Shown here in pieces: positions 36,501 to 47,138 of a stretch of DNA of 64,000 nucleotides. This DNA is from Dicaeum eximium. Lineage: Eukaryota; Chordata; Aves; Passeriformes; Dicaeidae. A model generated the notes under the pieces. That model had not been told where the DNA came from. It did no database searches and saw only the letters and a program-made list of their open reading frames with translations. The stretch lies in the NCBI GenBank assembly GCA_013396995.1, contig VWZP01008345.1:186001-250000 (forward strand), in the 5' to 3' direction. A program made the translations under genes and the position numbers. Positions within the stretch are counted from its first letter, which is position 1; every line of letters begins with the position of its first letter.

Positions 36501-39500
36501 CCTCTCAGTGATACCAGGGCTGAAGTGATTGACATAAACTTATTGCTCTCCATAAAGGTGTCTTAGTTAAATTTACACTGAAAATTTTACAGAGGAAAAG
36601 AAATTAAAATATGAGCATAGAATAGCTTGAATTTTGTTTTATGTTTGTCATCTCTCTTCTTCCTCTTTCCATGTGTTTTCTTGTGACTATTCTTTTCTTT
36701 CTGGAATTTCTCCCAAATTGATTTTAGCCTATTAAATTTGTAAACATTTAATCAAAGGAGTGATGCAGCTTTACTGGGAGGAAGGGAAGTGCCAGGGTTG
36801 TTTGCAAGGTTGTTTTTGAACCAACCGATGAGAAAAAAACCCAACCAAACAAAAAATAAAATCCAGAATGGAGTGGATTTAATTATGTTGCACATAGTAA
36901 TTTGGCAGGGAAACCATTTTGAGGAAAAATCTACTCCCAGAATGCCAGTGAGCCAAAAAAACAGGTAATGAAGGAAGAAGATTAAAAATAAACGTTGTTG
37001 GGAATATTCTTCAGCTCCTGCATGACAAAAACCAAAGTGATGAAATATAGATATACAAGCAGGTGAAGGCAGTTCATAGCATCTTTAGATATACATCAGG
37101 CAGCCTCTCTGTCATAAATTTTACAGCACCTTTTGCCACTCTGGATATTTAACTTGCAGATGAATTACTTTTGCTTGCATCAAATGCATCATATGTGGAT
37201 AATATGTATGCAAATCACAAGCTGGTTAAATATTTGAAATAATGTCTTTGTATGGGTTTGATTTTCTGCCTCTGACTTGATACCACTCTTCTGGGGGAGA
37301 GGGTATTGGATGCATTTTGATAAACAATGCTGAAATGACAGATTTAGGCTTTAAATGAAATTGTGTTCCATAAACTGTGAAACAAAGAGTCATAACTTAC
37401 CCTTAGCTACATACATTTCAGGGAAAATTATCTTTCATGCTTTGATCTACACTGTATCATTTTACTGAGTGGCCTCATGTGCTGTATCAATCAAATCCAC
37501 TGAAGATGGGTGAGAATCTCATTTAAAATCAGAGAATACAAATCATAGATTCATCTGCCTGGTGGAAAGGAAAATGTTCCATGAATCCCAGCTTCTCCAA
37601 TTACAGCTGAATTATTTTTGTGAAACTCCAGAGAAGAAAATCCTGCAGTCTTGGTTCTCATGTATTTATCTGTTTGCTTTGACTGCTTATGAGAGCCCTG
37701 GTCCAGGGCTGCCTAAGAGCCCTTGGCTCCTCTCCTGAACACCTCCCAGCCCTGCTTGTCCTTCTCCTGAGCCCCTGAGCCTGGCACAGGCAGGAGGGCA
37801 GTGCTGGCTCCCAGCAGGGTGGGTGTTTTAAACAGCCTCAGCCCCAGGATGGTTCTTGTGCCAGGCACCCACACAGCCCAAGGTGTCCTGGAGAGTTCCA
37901 CCAGGAGTCTGTGTCAGATCCAATAATTATCCGATAATTATCCAATTGTCATCACTCACACCCTGAGCAGGGGCTGGATCCACTGGTCAGTCTGGGGAGG
38001 GGAGAAGGCAAAGGAAGGGGGATGTTGCTCCTTTCCAAAGCCACTTGTTTGCTGGTGAATTCCTCAGGTGCTGCTGCTGCCAAGGAGCTCAGCCCAAGCT
38101 CTGCTGAAGGACTGTCCTCCAGGACTGGGCAGTGGATTCCACAGGTAGATAATTTCAGGTTGCCAGTTCTCAAATTGCAAAGCATCTGCTACAGTCTATG
38201 CAGAGGGGAAGAAAACAGGAGGAAAATTTGGTTCTTAGAACAGTTTTTAGAGCTGGAGTGAGAGATGTGTTGCAGATGGGGAATCTTCATGCAGGGCAAT
38301 GCTTCTCTGTAAATACAGGTCTCTTTTCTAGTAATCACTTATTGTCTCTTGCTGGATATTTGTCAGGGTGTTGCCAGGCTAGTAAGGCTTCTGATGGGAT
38401 AAATTTCATGCTGGAACTTCAGTCCCAGGATAACTGAGATCAAAGACTTGAGAGGAAAACACTATCTTTAAAAGCCAAAGGTGGTGCTAATAAGTTGGAT
38501 GGAAGGGAGTTAACTCCTGCAGGAAAACTCTGGGAAGCAGGAGCCCTTGCAGAGCTTGTGTCCACCAACCTTTTCCCCTTCTATTTCTTCACCTGAAAAA
38601 CAGATTTTAAACGGTAGTTGAGAAAAGAGAACTTGTTTGGAAGAGCTGTGCTAGTTGCATTAGAAAGAAGAAATAAAACTATACCTCATTCCTCTTCCCC
38701 CAGGCACCCAGTTCAGCTTCCACCAGGACTCCAGGGTGCTGGGCAGGAAAAGGTGGTGATTGTGCTGTGCCAGGGGCTTTTGTGTGGTTGTTCATAATGA
38801 TGGAAATACAGATGGTGTCTGCTTTCTAACAGGATTTAGGCATCCATGCTCCTGCCACCTACTTTTGTCAACAAGACAATTGCAAAGGTTATTTAGCTCA
38901 CTAAGCCTCTGTGTACAGCTGCTCTGCCCACAATTACCTGCGGAGCTGATCTCACAGGAGCTTTTACAGCTGAGTAGGTCTAGACTCTGAAACATTTAAT
39001 CTGTGTCCCATGGAGTCCTTTCCAGCATTTCCACCCTCCACTTCACCCAGTCTCCAATTTCCTGGCCATTCCTGATATTGCAAGAGGGAAGGTTTAGAAA
39101 AAGAAGCAGAGCAATGTGATTATGGAGCTGTATGTACTTTTCACCCTTCTGTGTTCTCACTATAAAATTTTTATCAAATTCACTGCAGTTTTGTGTAGAA
39201 GGTGATGCATGACTGTGAAATACCAAGTTGGTCACACAGTGCTGGAGCCTGGAATTTTGTAGGCAAGAGACTGGGCTGGAGGAAAGCTGCTCTGCTTTTC
39301 CTGCTTCCTCCATGTACCATTGCTCTCTTGCACAGCCTTGCTCATGCCAAGCTGTGACAAGGACAGCAGTGGTGTCACTCTCTAAGGTGTCTTCCCCAGT
39401 CTGTTTTTAGTGACTCTTCAGTCCCTCATTTCCTTGCTGTAGACGTCTGCAGGAGGTGAAATGGGACAGTCTGGTCCAGGCTGCTTTGATTCTTCCTGCA

Positions 39501-42500
39501 CAGCAGGTTACAGACAGTCTGAAATACATTACAGCACAATTTTTCATTCTGGAACTTCCCCTTAGGAAATGCACATTTATATTTCTCTCAGATTTGTAGT
39601 GGATTTTCCTGCCCCTGTCTCTGTCTTGATGTCTCACTGTCTCCTTGGGAGCTTGGGAGCTGGTGAGGCAAAAACAAACCAACAAAATGACCTTCTGGGT
39701 TCCCTTCTCTGGAAGCTGTGCTGCCCATTCCCTGCTCCCTGCCTGCTGTGAACTTCAGGTGATAGTATTTCTGATTAATACCTCTGCAAGTGAATCAGTC
39801 CCTGAAGCTGCTGTGAAGCAGCTATTTGGAAGTGTAGTTTGTGTTGCTTAGGATACTCTCACTGCTTGGTTTCGCTCTGTTCTTGTAACCTGCCTGGCAG
39901 GGGGAATGTCTGTGGTTTCAGGAGGGCTGTTTGAGAGACAGGTGCCCTGCAGGATAAACTGGACACTGCAAGAGTGTGATGCCCCAATCTGTGAAGAAGC
40001 TGATTTAAGGAAAACATACAAGGCTGCCCTTTGACATGATTTATTTATTTAACATTTTTAGGAGAAGCTTTGGAGTAGTTTTCACGTTCTCCCTCTCTCT
40101 CCTCTCCTTGATTCTGGACTTTGAGGAAGAAGGCTGTTCTACCCCTTCTGTTCTATCATGTTTCAAAATGTCATTTTCTTTTCTTCTTTAGGGTGCAAGA
40201 GCAGTAGGGGAGGGCTGTGTGTTGCTAATTATCAATGGCTCTGGTGCTGGCATTAAGATGTTTGTTAGCAGTCTGAAAGCTCCAGGAATGTGTCCTTTGT
40301 CCCTGTGTCCCCTGTGGGAACACCAGCAGGGGCACTGCCAGCTATTTTAGCCTTATCTTTTTATCCTGGGAGCTCCTGAGGCAGGTGCAAGCTCCTTGCT
40401 GAGGACTGCAATGCTCAGAACAAGGAGACCCTGTGCTCTGAGACCTCATGGTATTTGGTAATATTTGTAATAAATCCCACAATTTTCACTCTTTGTGGAG
40501 AAGATCAATCAGCCAAGGTGGGGCCTGTCCCACGGGGAGCCTGCTGTGTGGGTACCTGTGGATGCAGAGGTCCTTTCCTCCTGGTGCTGGCTGCTTGTGC
40601 AGCTACCACAAAATGTGCACACAGCCTATTGCAGCTGCCTGCATCTTGGCATGAGAACATGGATTTGCAGAACTGAGATAGAAATACCATTTAAAATATA
40701 CTAGGAGGGGAACATCTGTGAAAAATCACAAGAGCAACTTAAACATCTGCCCCTCTAGAGGGAAATTGCCCATTTTCTCATTTTATTTCAGATAAATCTG
40801 TGAGTGCTGCACTGTTAACATATGCAAATACAGATTTAACATGGAAGAAGTGACTGATTAATTTAGCTCAAACTCTTAACACGTGCATTGTTTTTAATGT
40901 TAATTGAACATTTTGTTCACAGGGTTAATGATTTTTGCCACAGCTTAGCCTGTACCTTTAGGTAGTTTTGTATCTTATCTAAACCTGTATCCTGTTCTGC
41001 TTCTGATGTCAGTTATTCTTAATTCAGGTGAAGGGCACATTGTCTCTGTTTATTGTGATACTGTGAGACCAGGGAGAAGAATGGGAACTCCTCCTTACAA
41101 TCTCTTTTCTTCCCTGTCTGGGCACCTGATGCTGGGCTTGTTTCAGTGGTTGCTAATTTAAATACTGTGGCTGTTGAAATATTTCTTTGTAATGTGTGTA
41201 GATACCTTCTAGCTCTCACTTGTGCTCAGCTGGGAAAACCTGGACAGCTCTCCCATCATCTGGTGCATTCCAGCTTTGGCTGAAGACACTAAGTCATAGT
41301 AATTCTGCAACATTTTAAAAGCCATTATCCTCATGTTTTAAGAGGAATCAAAGCTAAAGCTTGCAACCTGAGACCTTTCCCATTAGATATAAATGAACTT
41401 GTCACTGGTGCTTGATACTTTTGTCTCTGCAGCTGGGCAATGACTGTTTTGCATGAACAAAAAGAGGGCTCAAATTTTCATTTAACCTTTCTTTTTTCAT
41501 TTGTTAGCAGTCTATAACTAAAATCCTTTCCTGCATATCCCAAAGTGATTTGAAAGTGGGTCACCACAAAGCAAATGTGTGATTAACTGGTGGAAATGCT
41601 GTGTTGCTGTAGCTCTCTCCTATGCTTTTAGCAGGAATACATTTGCAGGATTTGGTTGTTTGCTCAGTCTGGGAGGAGGCAGAGATTGCTGTGAACAGAT
41701 GACAGGGTGTCACACTTGGTTTTGTATGTGAAGTACAATGTATTGTTAAGATTATGTCTTTAACCTTTGTCTGTCTCTGCTTGTAACCATAAATTTCAAT
41801 TATCTTACAAACACTGCTCTTTGTTCAGCTTATTCTGCCAGATGTAGAGATGTGCAAAAATACTCCTCTTTCAGGAGAGACAGCCAGAATTGTCTTTTTC
41901 TTGCAAACAAAACAATTCTTTCCACTTCCCAGTATCAGGCTTTCTTAATTAGAGAAGAGACCTTACTGAAGGTCAAAGCCTGTGACGCTTAATTTCACTC
42001 AGGCTGGGTGTTACCCAAAGGATTCAGCAGCTTCAGCTGTCACAAAAATGCTTTGGCATTGGAGGCAGTGCTCTCACTTTGTGTGCATGAGAGAAAAAAA
42101 GTATATCACATTTCCCTGAGACACTGTGTGATAACTGCCTGTGCTTTGAAATCCTCACTTTTAAGTGATGAATTCTTGGATTTTAAAGGTTGTGGGGATA
42201 TTTGTTGTTGTTGTTTCAAAACTGAGTAATTTTTTACTTACTGTTTTGTCTGTTCTGTAGCAAGACCACCCATTAGTGGTGATCAAATATATACATGCAG
42301 TTTGTGTGATACTGTATTTGGAGTGTTTTCATGGACGTTAAACCTCTCCCACTAAACTTGAGTTTGAGGGAAAAGATATGTTTGCACCATAACAGGATGT
42401 AGAAGCAGAGAGCAGAAGTATAAGGTGTGTGCAGACGTTGGAAATGGGAACCTGTAATATGCTTGAACTTCTCTGAAAGTGGGAGAAGCTTTGTCCTCCC

Positions 42501-42857
42501 TCCCAGGGTCCATCCAAGAGGAGGGAGCTGCAGCCAGGGTGCCCAGGATGGATGAGAGCTCGGGCTCTGCTGGCTCTCACAGGCTCAACCACAGGCAGCT
42601 CGGGCTCTGGCTGGCATAAACGTGTGTTGGTCCTTCTTTGTCTCATCTGGGTAAACATGTTATCTTCTCAAACACCTCCAGAGTACCCCATTGGTAGCTT
42701 CAATATTATAGTTAGGAATGTTTGTTGTGATTGCATAATGTAGTCTTATATATTTATTAGGTCTTTGTTCTATCTGGCTAAGTCTGTGCCATCTATCCAC
42801 CCAGATAAAAATACAAAAAGTGCACCTCTTCCTTAAAAAATTTTCAGGAATTGATCT
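30550..42857. other. Long unique non-coding stretch
   Basis: Over 12 kb I recognise no gene and no transposable element. Local items are a 9-bp tandem (CAGGTGATG twice) near 32650, a patterned AT-rich patch at 33543-33666, a GC-rich CpG-poor block at 35291-35863 with overlapping frames on both strands, an A-rich simple tract at 36832-36861, and a short tandem ATAATTATCC pair at 37922-37944. Octamer sites ATGCAAAT lie at 37208-37215 and 40822-40829. Confidence 0.6.
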
Positions 42858-43050
42858 TATTGTGGATTAACCCCAGATGACAAACACCCTGACCCACTCA
42901 CTCCTCTTGTCCTTCCTGTCACCCCATTAGGGAGCAGAATTGGGTGTGGAAGAAGTAAAACTCACGGGTGGAGGTAAGAACAGTTTAATCATGGAAACAA
43001 CATAAACTATGAGAACAATTTAATAACTCTGTAGGGAGTGCTCCAGTGGT
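42858..43050 (-). mobile_element. ERVL-like LTR fragment (3' part of LTR)
   Basis: On the plus strand it starts TATTGTGGATTAACCCC, matching 14 of 17 positions of the reverse-complemented 3' terminus of the common songbird LTR that ends in GGGGTTAAACCAC plus a few bases. It continues with CCCACTCACTCC, a CCCCATTAGGGAG segment and AAAACTCACGGGTGGAGG. The stretch at 42957-42987 matches the reverse complement of 62535-62565, inside the other LTR in this window, at 28 of 31 positions. Only the last 190 bp or so of the LTR (the region of its polyadenylation end) can be followed. The 5' part is lost or too diverged, and no internal retroviral genes are present. Confidence 0.85.
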
Positions 43051-45305
43051 GGTGTGTGCACCTGGGCCCACCTTTGCAAGCTGACAGGATCAGAAGAGGG
43101 AATATCTACTCGAGATATCGACCGAGAATATCCACTGTGAACACAGCAATAACTTTGGTTATAAAAATATTTGCCATAGGACTATGTATCCTTTTGGAAG
43201 TGAAGCCTGAATTAGGTGGAAAGCTTGAGTTCTGTTAATTAATTGCCTGTGCTGAAGTCATTAAATCCCTTCCATGTTTTAAAATTTATTTTTCCCCCTC
43301 CTCAACTTTGTAATTGAAGATTTTCCCAGACATCCTTGCTTGGTAGGATTTTCTCTTGGAGAGAAGTTTTTATTGCAAGCTTCTCTTGCAAATACATTTT
43401 TCCTATGATCTCTAAATCATTTGGTGTATTTCTATCCTACTGTCAAAATGCAAAAGCTTAATATAGATCTATCAATCTTACTTGTCTATAGTCATATATA
43501 TATATCTATATATCTCTATATCTATATATGCCAACTAATTTCTAGCAGTGTAGCTTTAATTTTGAAAATTGCTCCTGTATTTCTGCCTCTACCATTGCAT
43601 TTCTTTTGAAAATGTGGCAACTATTTAATCTGCTTACTACACCTAAAAAAGGCACTTAAACCTTTTCAGGGTAAGGTGTGGACTTTATAAATATGAAATG
43701 TATCTACATAGACAATAAAGCAAACATTTGAAAATGGTATTCTCTGGAGAAAGGCAAAACTTTGCATCTTCCCTGTGTGAAGGTGGAACAAGTTCATAAG
43801 GAGTCTGTCACTGGCAAAAGTTGTAATTGAAGTTTTTAGGCACTGTCAGAGTACTTCTGGCATTCTGGGTTTATTGAAGAGATGTAAATATCAGCTTCAT
43901 ATCCACTCTTCCATTATATTTATGAAACTGTGGGCTAATACATGAAATTCCTATTTGTAGCTTTATTGGTTGTTTTTCAAGATGTCTTTTAATCCTGCCA
44001 GTAGGTAGTCATAAAAGGTGTATTTTCCCTTATGCCAGTGAGAATTCCTGCAGCTTTAGTTTTAATAAAATGTATAAACTAGAACAATATCAACAATACT
44101 GGTTCAGTATCCCAGCACACGCATTTGAAGTAAACAAGCTAGGTATGAAAGGCATAAACTTCATGTACATATATTTGTATTTTAAATGTCCTTGGAAGAT
44201 AACCTTTGTGGAAAAAGTTGTTTGTGCAGTGATTGAGAAGTAGCCTGACTTTATCACACTGACTCTTGATGAAATTACTTTTGCACAACACAGTGAACAA
44301 AAACCTAATTTAATTTGTTTTATGATGCATAGAGATGAGCTGGAAGTATTTGTTTATTTCCTTTCCTGGTTCTTGACCATAGATGTATTTGGAGCAGTAA
44401 ATCTTCCTTGGTTTTGCTGGACTTGTCCCTTGAACATGGGAAAGCTTTTTAATGACATTTTTCTCTGGTTTTTATTTCAGAGACATGTGCATATCTTCAT
44501 TTTATGCAGAAGTCTTTTTTCCTATTTGGTTTTCATTTTTTAGTGGAAGGTGGTGCTGTTGAAAAAAAAGTGAAATAGAATTATAATGTTGTGTCAGAAG
44601 CTTCCTCCTTATTTCACTGTCTGCACAGAAATAGAGAACATTTATGTATGGTTATCGGTGTCCTAAATCGTCCATTTGCGTTTTCTTAGAAAGATGTGAT
44701 ATTTAGCATTTTTCAGGTTAAAAATGTTCTCTTTTAAGTGTTGGTGGTTTCACATATCTGATCATCATAAGGAAATAAAATGCCTTAAATCAGTTTCCCA
44801 GTTCCCAAGTCACAATTTTCTCTTTTTTTTGGTCATATTTTCAGACGTAACAGGACAAATTTGTCCAAGCCTAGAGCATTGCTGGGTGCAGATGCCTTCA
44901 TGCTTCAGCCATTACCTACACCATCATTAGTCAAACTTTAAAAATGTTATTCCACAGCTACTCATTAATCTGGCACCGAGCTGGAGGTGTTATAATTAAA
45001 GTGGTGGCAGGATTTCCATTACTATTTTCTTTAGCAGAAGGAACAGTCAGTGCTTGCCAGCAAAGGAAATAAATCCTAGTGCAGCCATCAGCTCCCAGTC
45101 CCATCTCCAGCCTCTCCCAAGCTCATCTCCACAGGCAGCTGATTAAGGAAGAGCAGGGAGAGCTGATTGATCCCTTGTGTGCCCCAAGGAGGGTGGGGAT
45201 GTGGGGATGGAGCACACAGGGACTGCCCATGGCTTGCCCTGCCCTGACCCTCTGTGTCTGTGGCTTTCACCCCTGTGCTGCTGAGGAGCTGAATCCGTGT
45301 GCAGG
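43051..45305. other. Unique AT-rich non-coding sequence
   Basis: No gene recognised. The first 150 bp (43070-43140) keep several CpGs in AT-rich sequence (CTCGAGATATCGACCGAG). A TA/TATC microsatellite is listed separately. T-rich sequence at 44320-44560 creates a hydrophobic open frame that I attribute to composition. Confidence 0.6.
43494..43529. repeat. TA/TATC microsatellite
   Basis: A 36-bp stretch made only of TA steps with interspersed TATC and TCTC units. It is likely variable in length between individuals. Confidence 0.9.
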
Positions 45306-45718
45306 TGATGCCTTGAGAGGCTGCACAGAGCCAACAGAATAAAGCAGGGATTTATAAAAAGGCCCCAATGGATCCACCTTGGGAGCACAAGAGCCCACCC
45401 AAAATGGTCACAAAATGGACACCTGGTTGCGGGGTCTGTCACTTTTATACATTCTGGTCCATTGGCTTATTGGAGTGAATTGTCCAGTTACAGCTTCAGG
45501 TTATGAAGTTCCATCCTCCTTGTGGCTCTCTTCAGTTCTCTGCTGTTTATACCTTTTGGGCCTGAAACTTGTAACAACTTTCCTTAGTCTCAAGCTGGAA
45601 AGGGATTCTTTTGTCTACCCACCCTGTGAAGTGAACCTACACCTAACATGAAGCTCAGGGCTACACACCAAGGCAGCACAGAATGCAAAAGATGTGAAAG
45701 CTAAAACCCAAGGCATCA
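45306..45718 (-). mobile_element. Solo LTR of an endogenous retrovirus, with 4-bp target duplication
   Basis: The element is 413 bp, begins TGATGCCTTG and ends CAAGGCATCA, a perfect 10-bp terminal inverted repeat with the TG...CA ends of retroviral LTRs. CAGG stands immediately on both sides (45302-45305 and 45719-45722), fitting a 4-bp target-site duplication, the size made by gammaretrovirus-like (ERV1) integrases. On the minus strand there is a TATA box (GTATAAAAG, complement of 45442-45450). About 90 bp further on is a polyadenylation-like CCTTTTTATAAATC followed by CTGCTTTATTCTG, so I orient it minus. No internal region remains: it is a solo LTR left by recombination between two LTRs. 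The repeat family is recalled as songbird-type but I cannot name it with certainty. Confidence 0.85.
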
Positions 45719-46506
45719 CAGGAGAAGTAATTTTTAAATGTGTATATGTTTCAGTTGGTTAGAATTCAGCCCTTCAATGAAATACACTTGTAGGATTCAA
45801 AGGAAGTGAATTGTGTTCAAATTTTAAAGGAAATGAAGCTAACCCTTGTAAGACAAGCATGGCATTCACCATCAACATTGCAAGATATAGATTAGCTTAA
45901 CAAATCACCTCCATTGGTATTATTTGCTTGTACTGAATTATGCAGACAGGGACTAGGGGGTATTGGTGAATGACTTTTTGTTCACTACATAAATCAATAA
46001 ATCAAGACATGAAAATTTGGTTTTTGAAGCATCTTTCTCTTGCCTCTTCTTCATTTAGTGTTTTCCCTTGCTGGGTGTCTCGGTACTTTGCAAATCCCAT
46101 GCTGTGTGGAGCACACCTCATGCCTGGTCTAGGAGATAAACACCAGGCAGAACACGTTGTGTTTGGCATGATGGGAATGTTTTTAGGAGGATCACACAGT
46201 GGTCACAGCTGTGTGTCAAGAGGATCCTGCCTCTGGGTGCCATGAGCTTCCACAAGATCTGTCCCACCCCTATGGTGTGCTAACACACAATTGGAAAATG
46301 GATTTTGGGGAGATTGTAGCATTTATTCATGTTTTAAAAAAGGGTTTCTAATGTAAAATTTTTTGGAAGTTGATGGGTTTCTTCTCTAACTTTCATTGAT
46401 TACTTCAGCTGGCCAGAGCAAGGTGGTGCATTTTCTCTCTATTTTGCATTCCTTTACCCAGACCTTCCCTGCTCTGTATCAGTCCATGCAGTGGGACTGT
46501 AACAGC

Positions 46507-46548
46507 AGTTGTGGTGGCCTTCCTCTGAGTTGTGGTGGCCTTCCTCTG
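46507..46548. repeat. Tandem duplication of 21 bp
   Basis: Two identical 21-bp units, each beginning AGTTGTGGTGG and ending CTTCCTCTG, stand directly next to each other. Perfect identity suggests a recent replication-slippage event. The unit is a multiple of three and is open on the minus strand, but the frame there has no recognisable protein. Confidence 0.95.
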
Positions 46549-47110
46549 AGTCATGCCCTTACACTGACACTGTCTGGTGGAGTTCACACTCTCCAAGGCC
46601 TGATCTCCCTCCTGGCATTCTGATTTCCACTTTGGTTCAAGTATAATGCAGTTCTCTAGAAGGCCATATCCCAACTCTACCTGTAATTCCCTTGTGATGT
46701 CTCTTTTTTCCTACCCTTTGCTTTTAGCCCTGGCATTTACAGTTATTTTCCCATTTTCTTAATTCCTTTTTTTTTTCATATGGTCACTTACCCCCTTTTT
46801 TTTTTTTCTATTACTATCCAGTCTTCTGAATCTTTTTGGCTACTTAAGGCTCCTATAGCCTCTTTGGTATCATCTTTCACATTTACAGATTTGCTTGTCA
46901 GTCTTGCTATTACTGTCTCTGTCTGCCTTACTGGATGTTTCACCTTTCAGTGTAATTTTCCTCCTTTATGCTGGTTTTAATGGTTAAAGAAAAATTTTAA
47001 AAGAAATTTTAAGTCTGCCTGTTTAATAAAGCAGACTTTAATTATTTTCTTATTTTTCTTAGAGTAATCTATGACAGGCATGGCAGCACACATTCACTGT
47101 ATCCTAGGGG

Positions 47111-47138
47111 AGGAGGACTAAATTTCTGTAGTCCTCCT
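47111..47138. repeat. Hairpin with 10-bp perfect stem
   Basis: AGGAGGACTA (47111-47120) pairs exactly with TAGTCCTCCT (47129-47138) around an 8-base loop. No T run follows. Function unknown. Confidence 0.8.
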
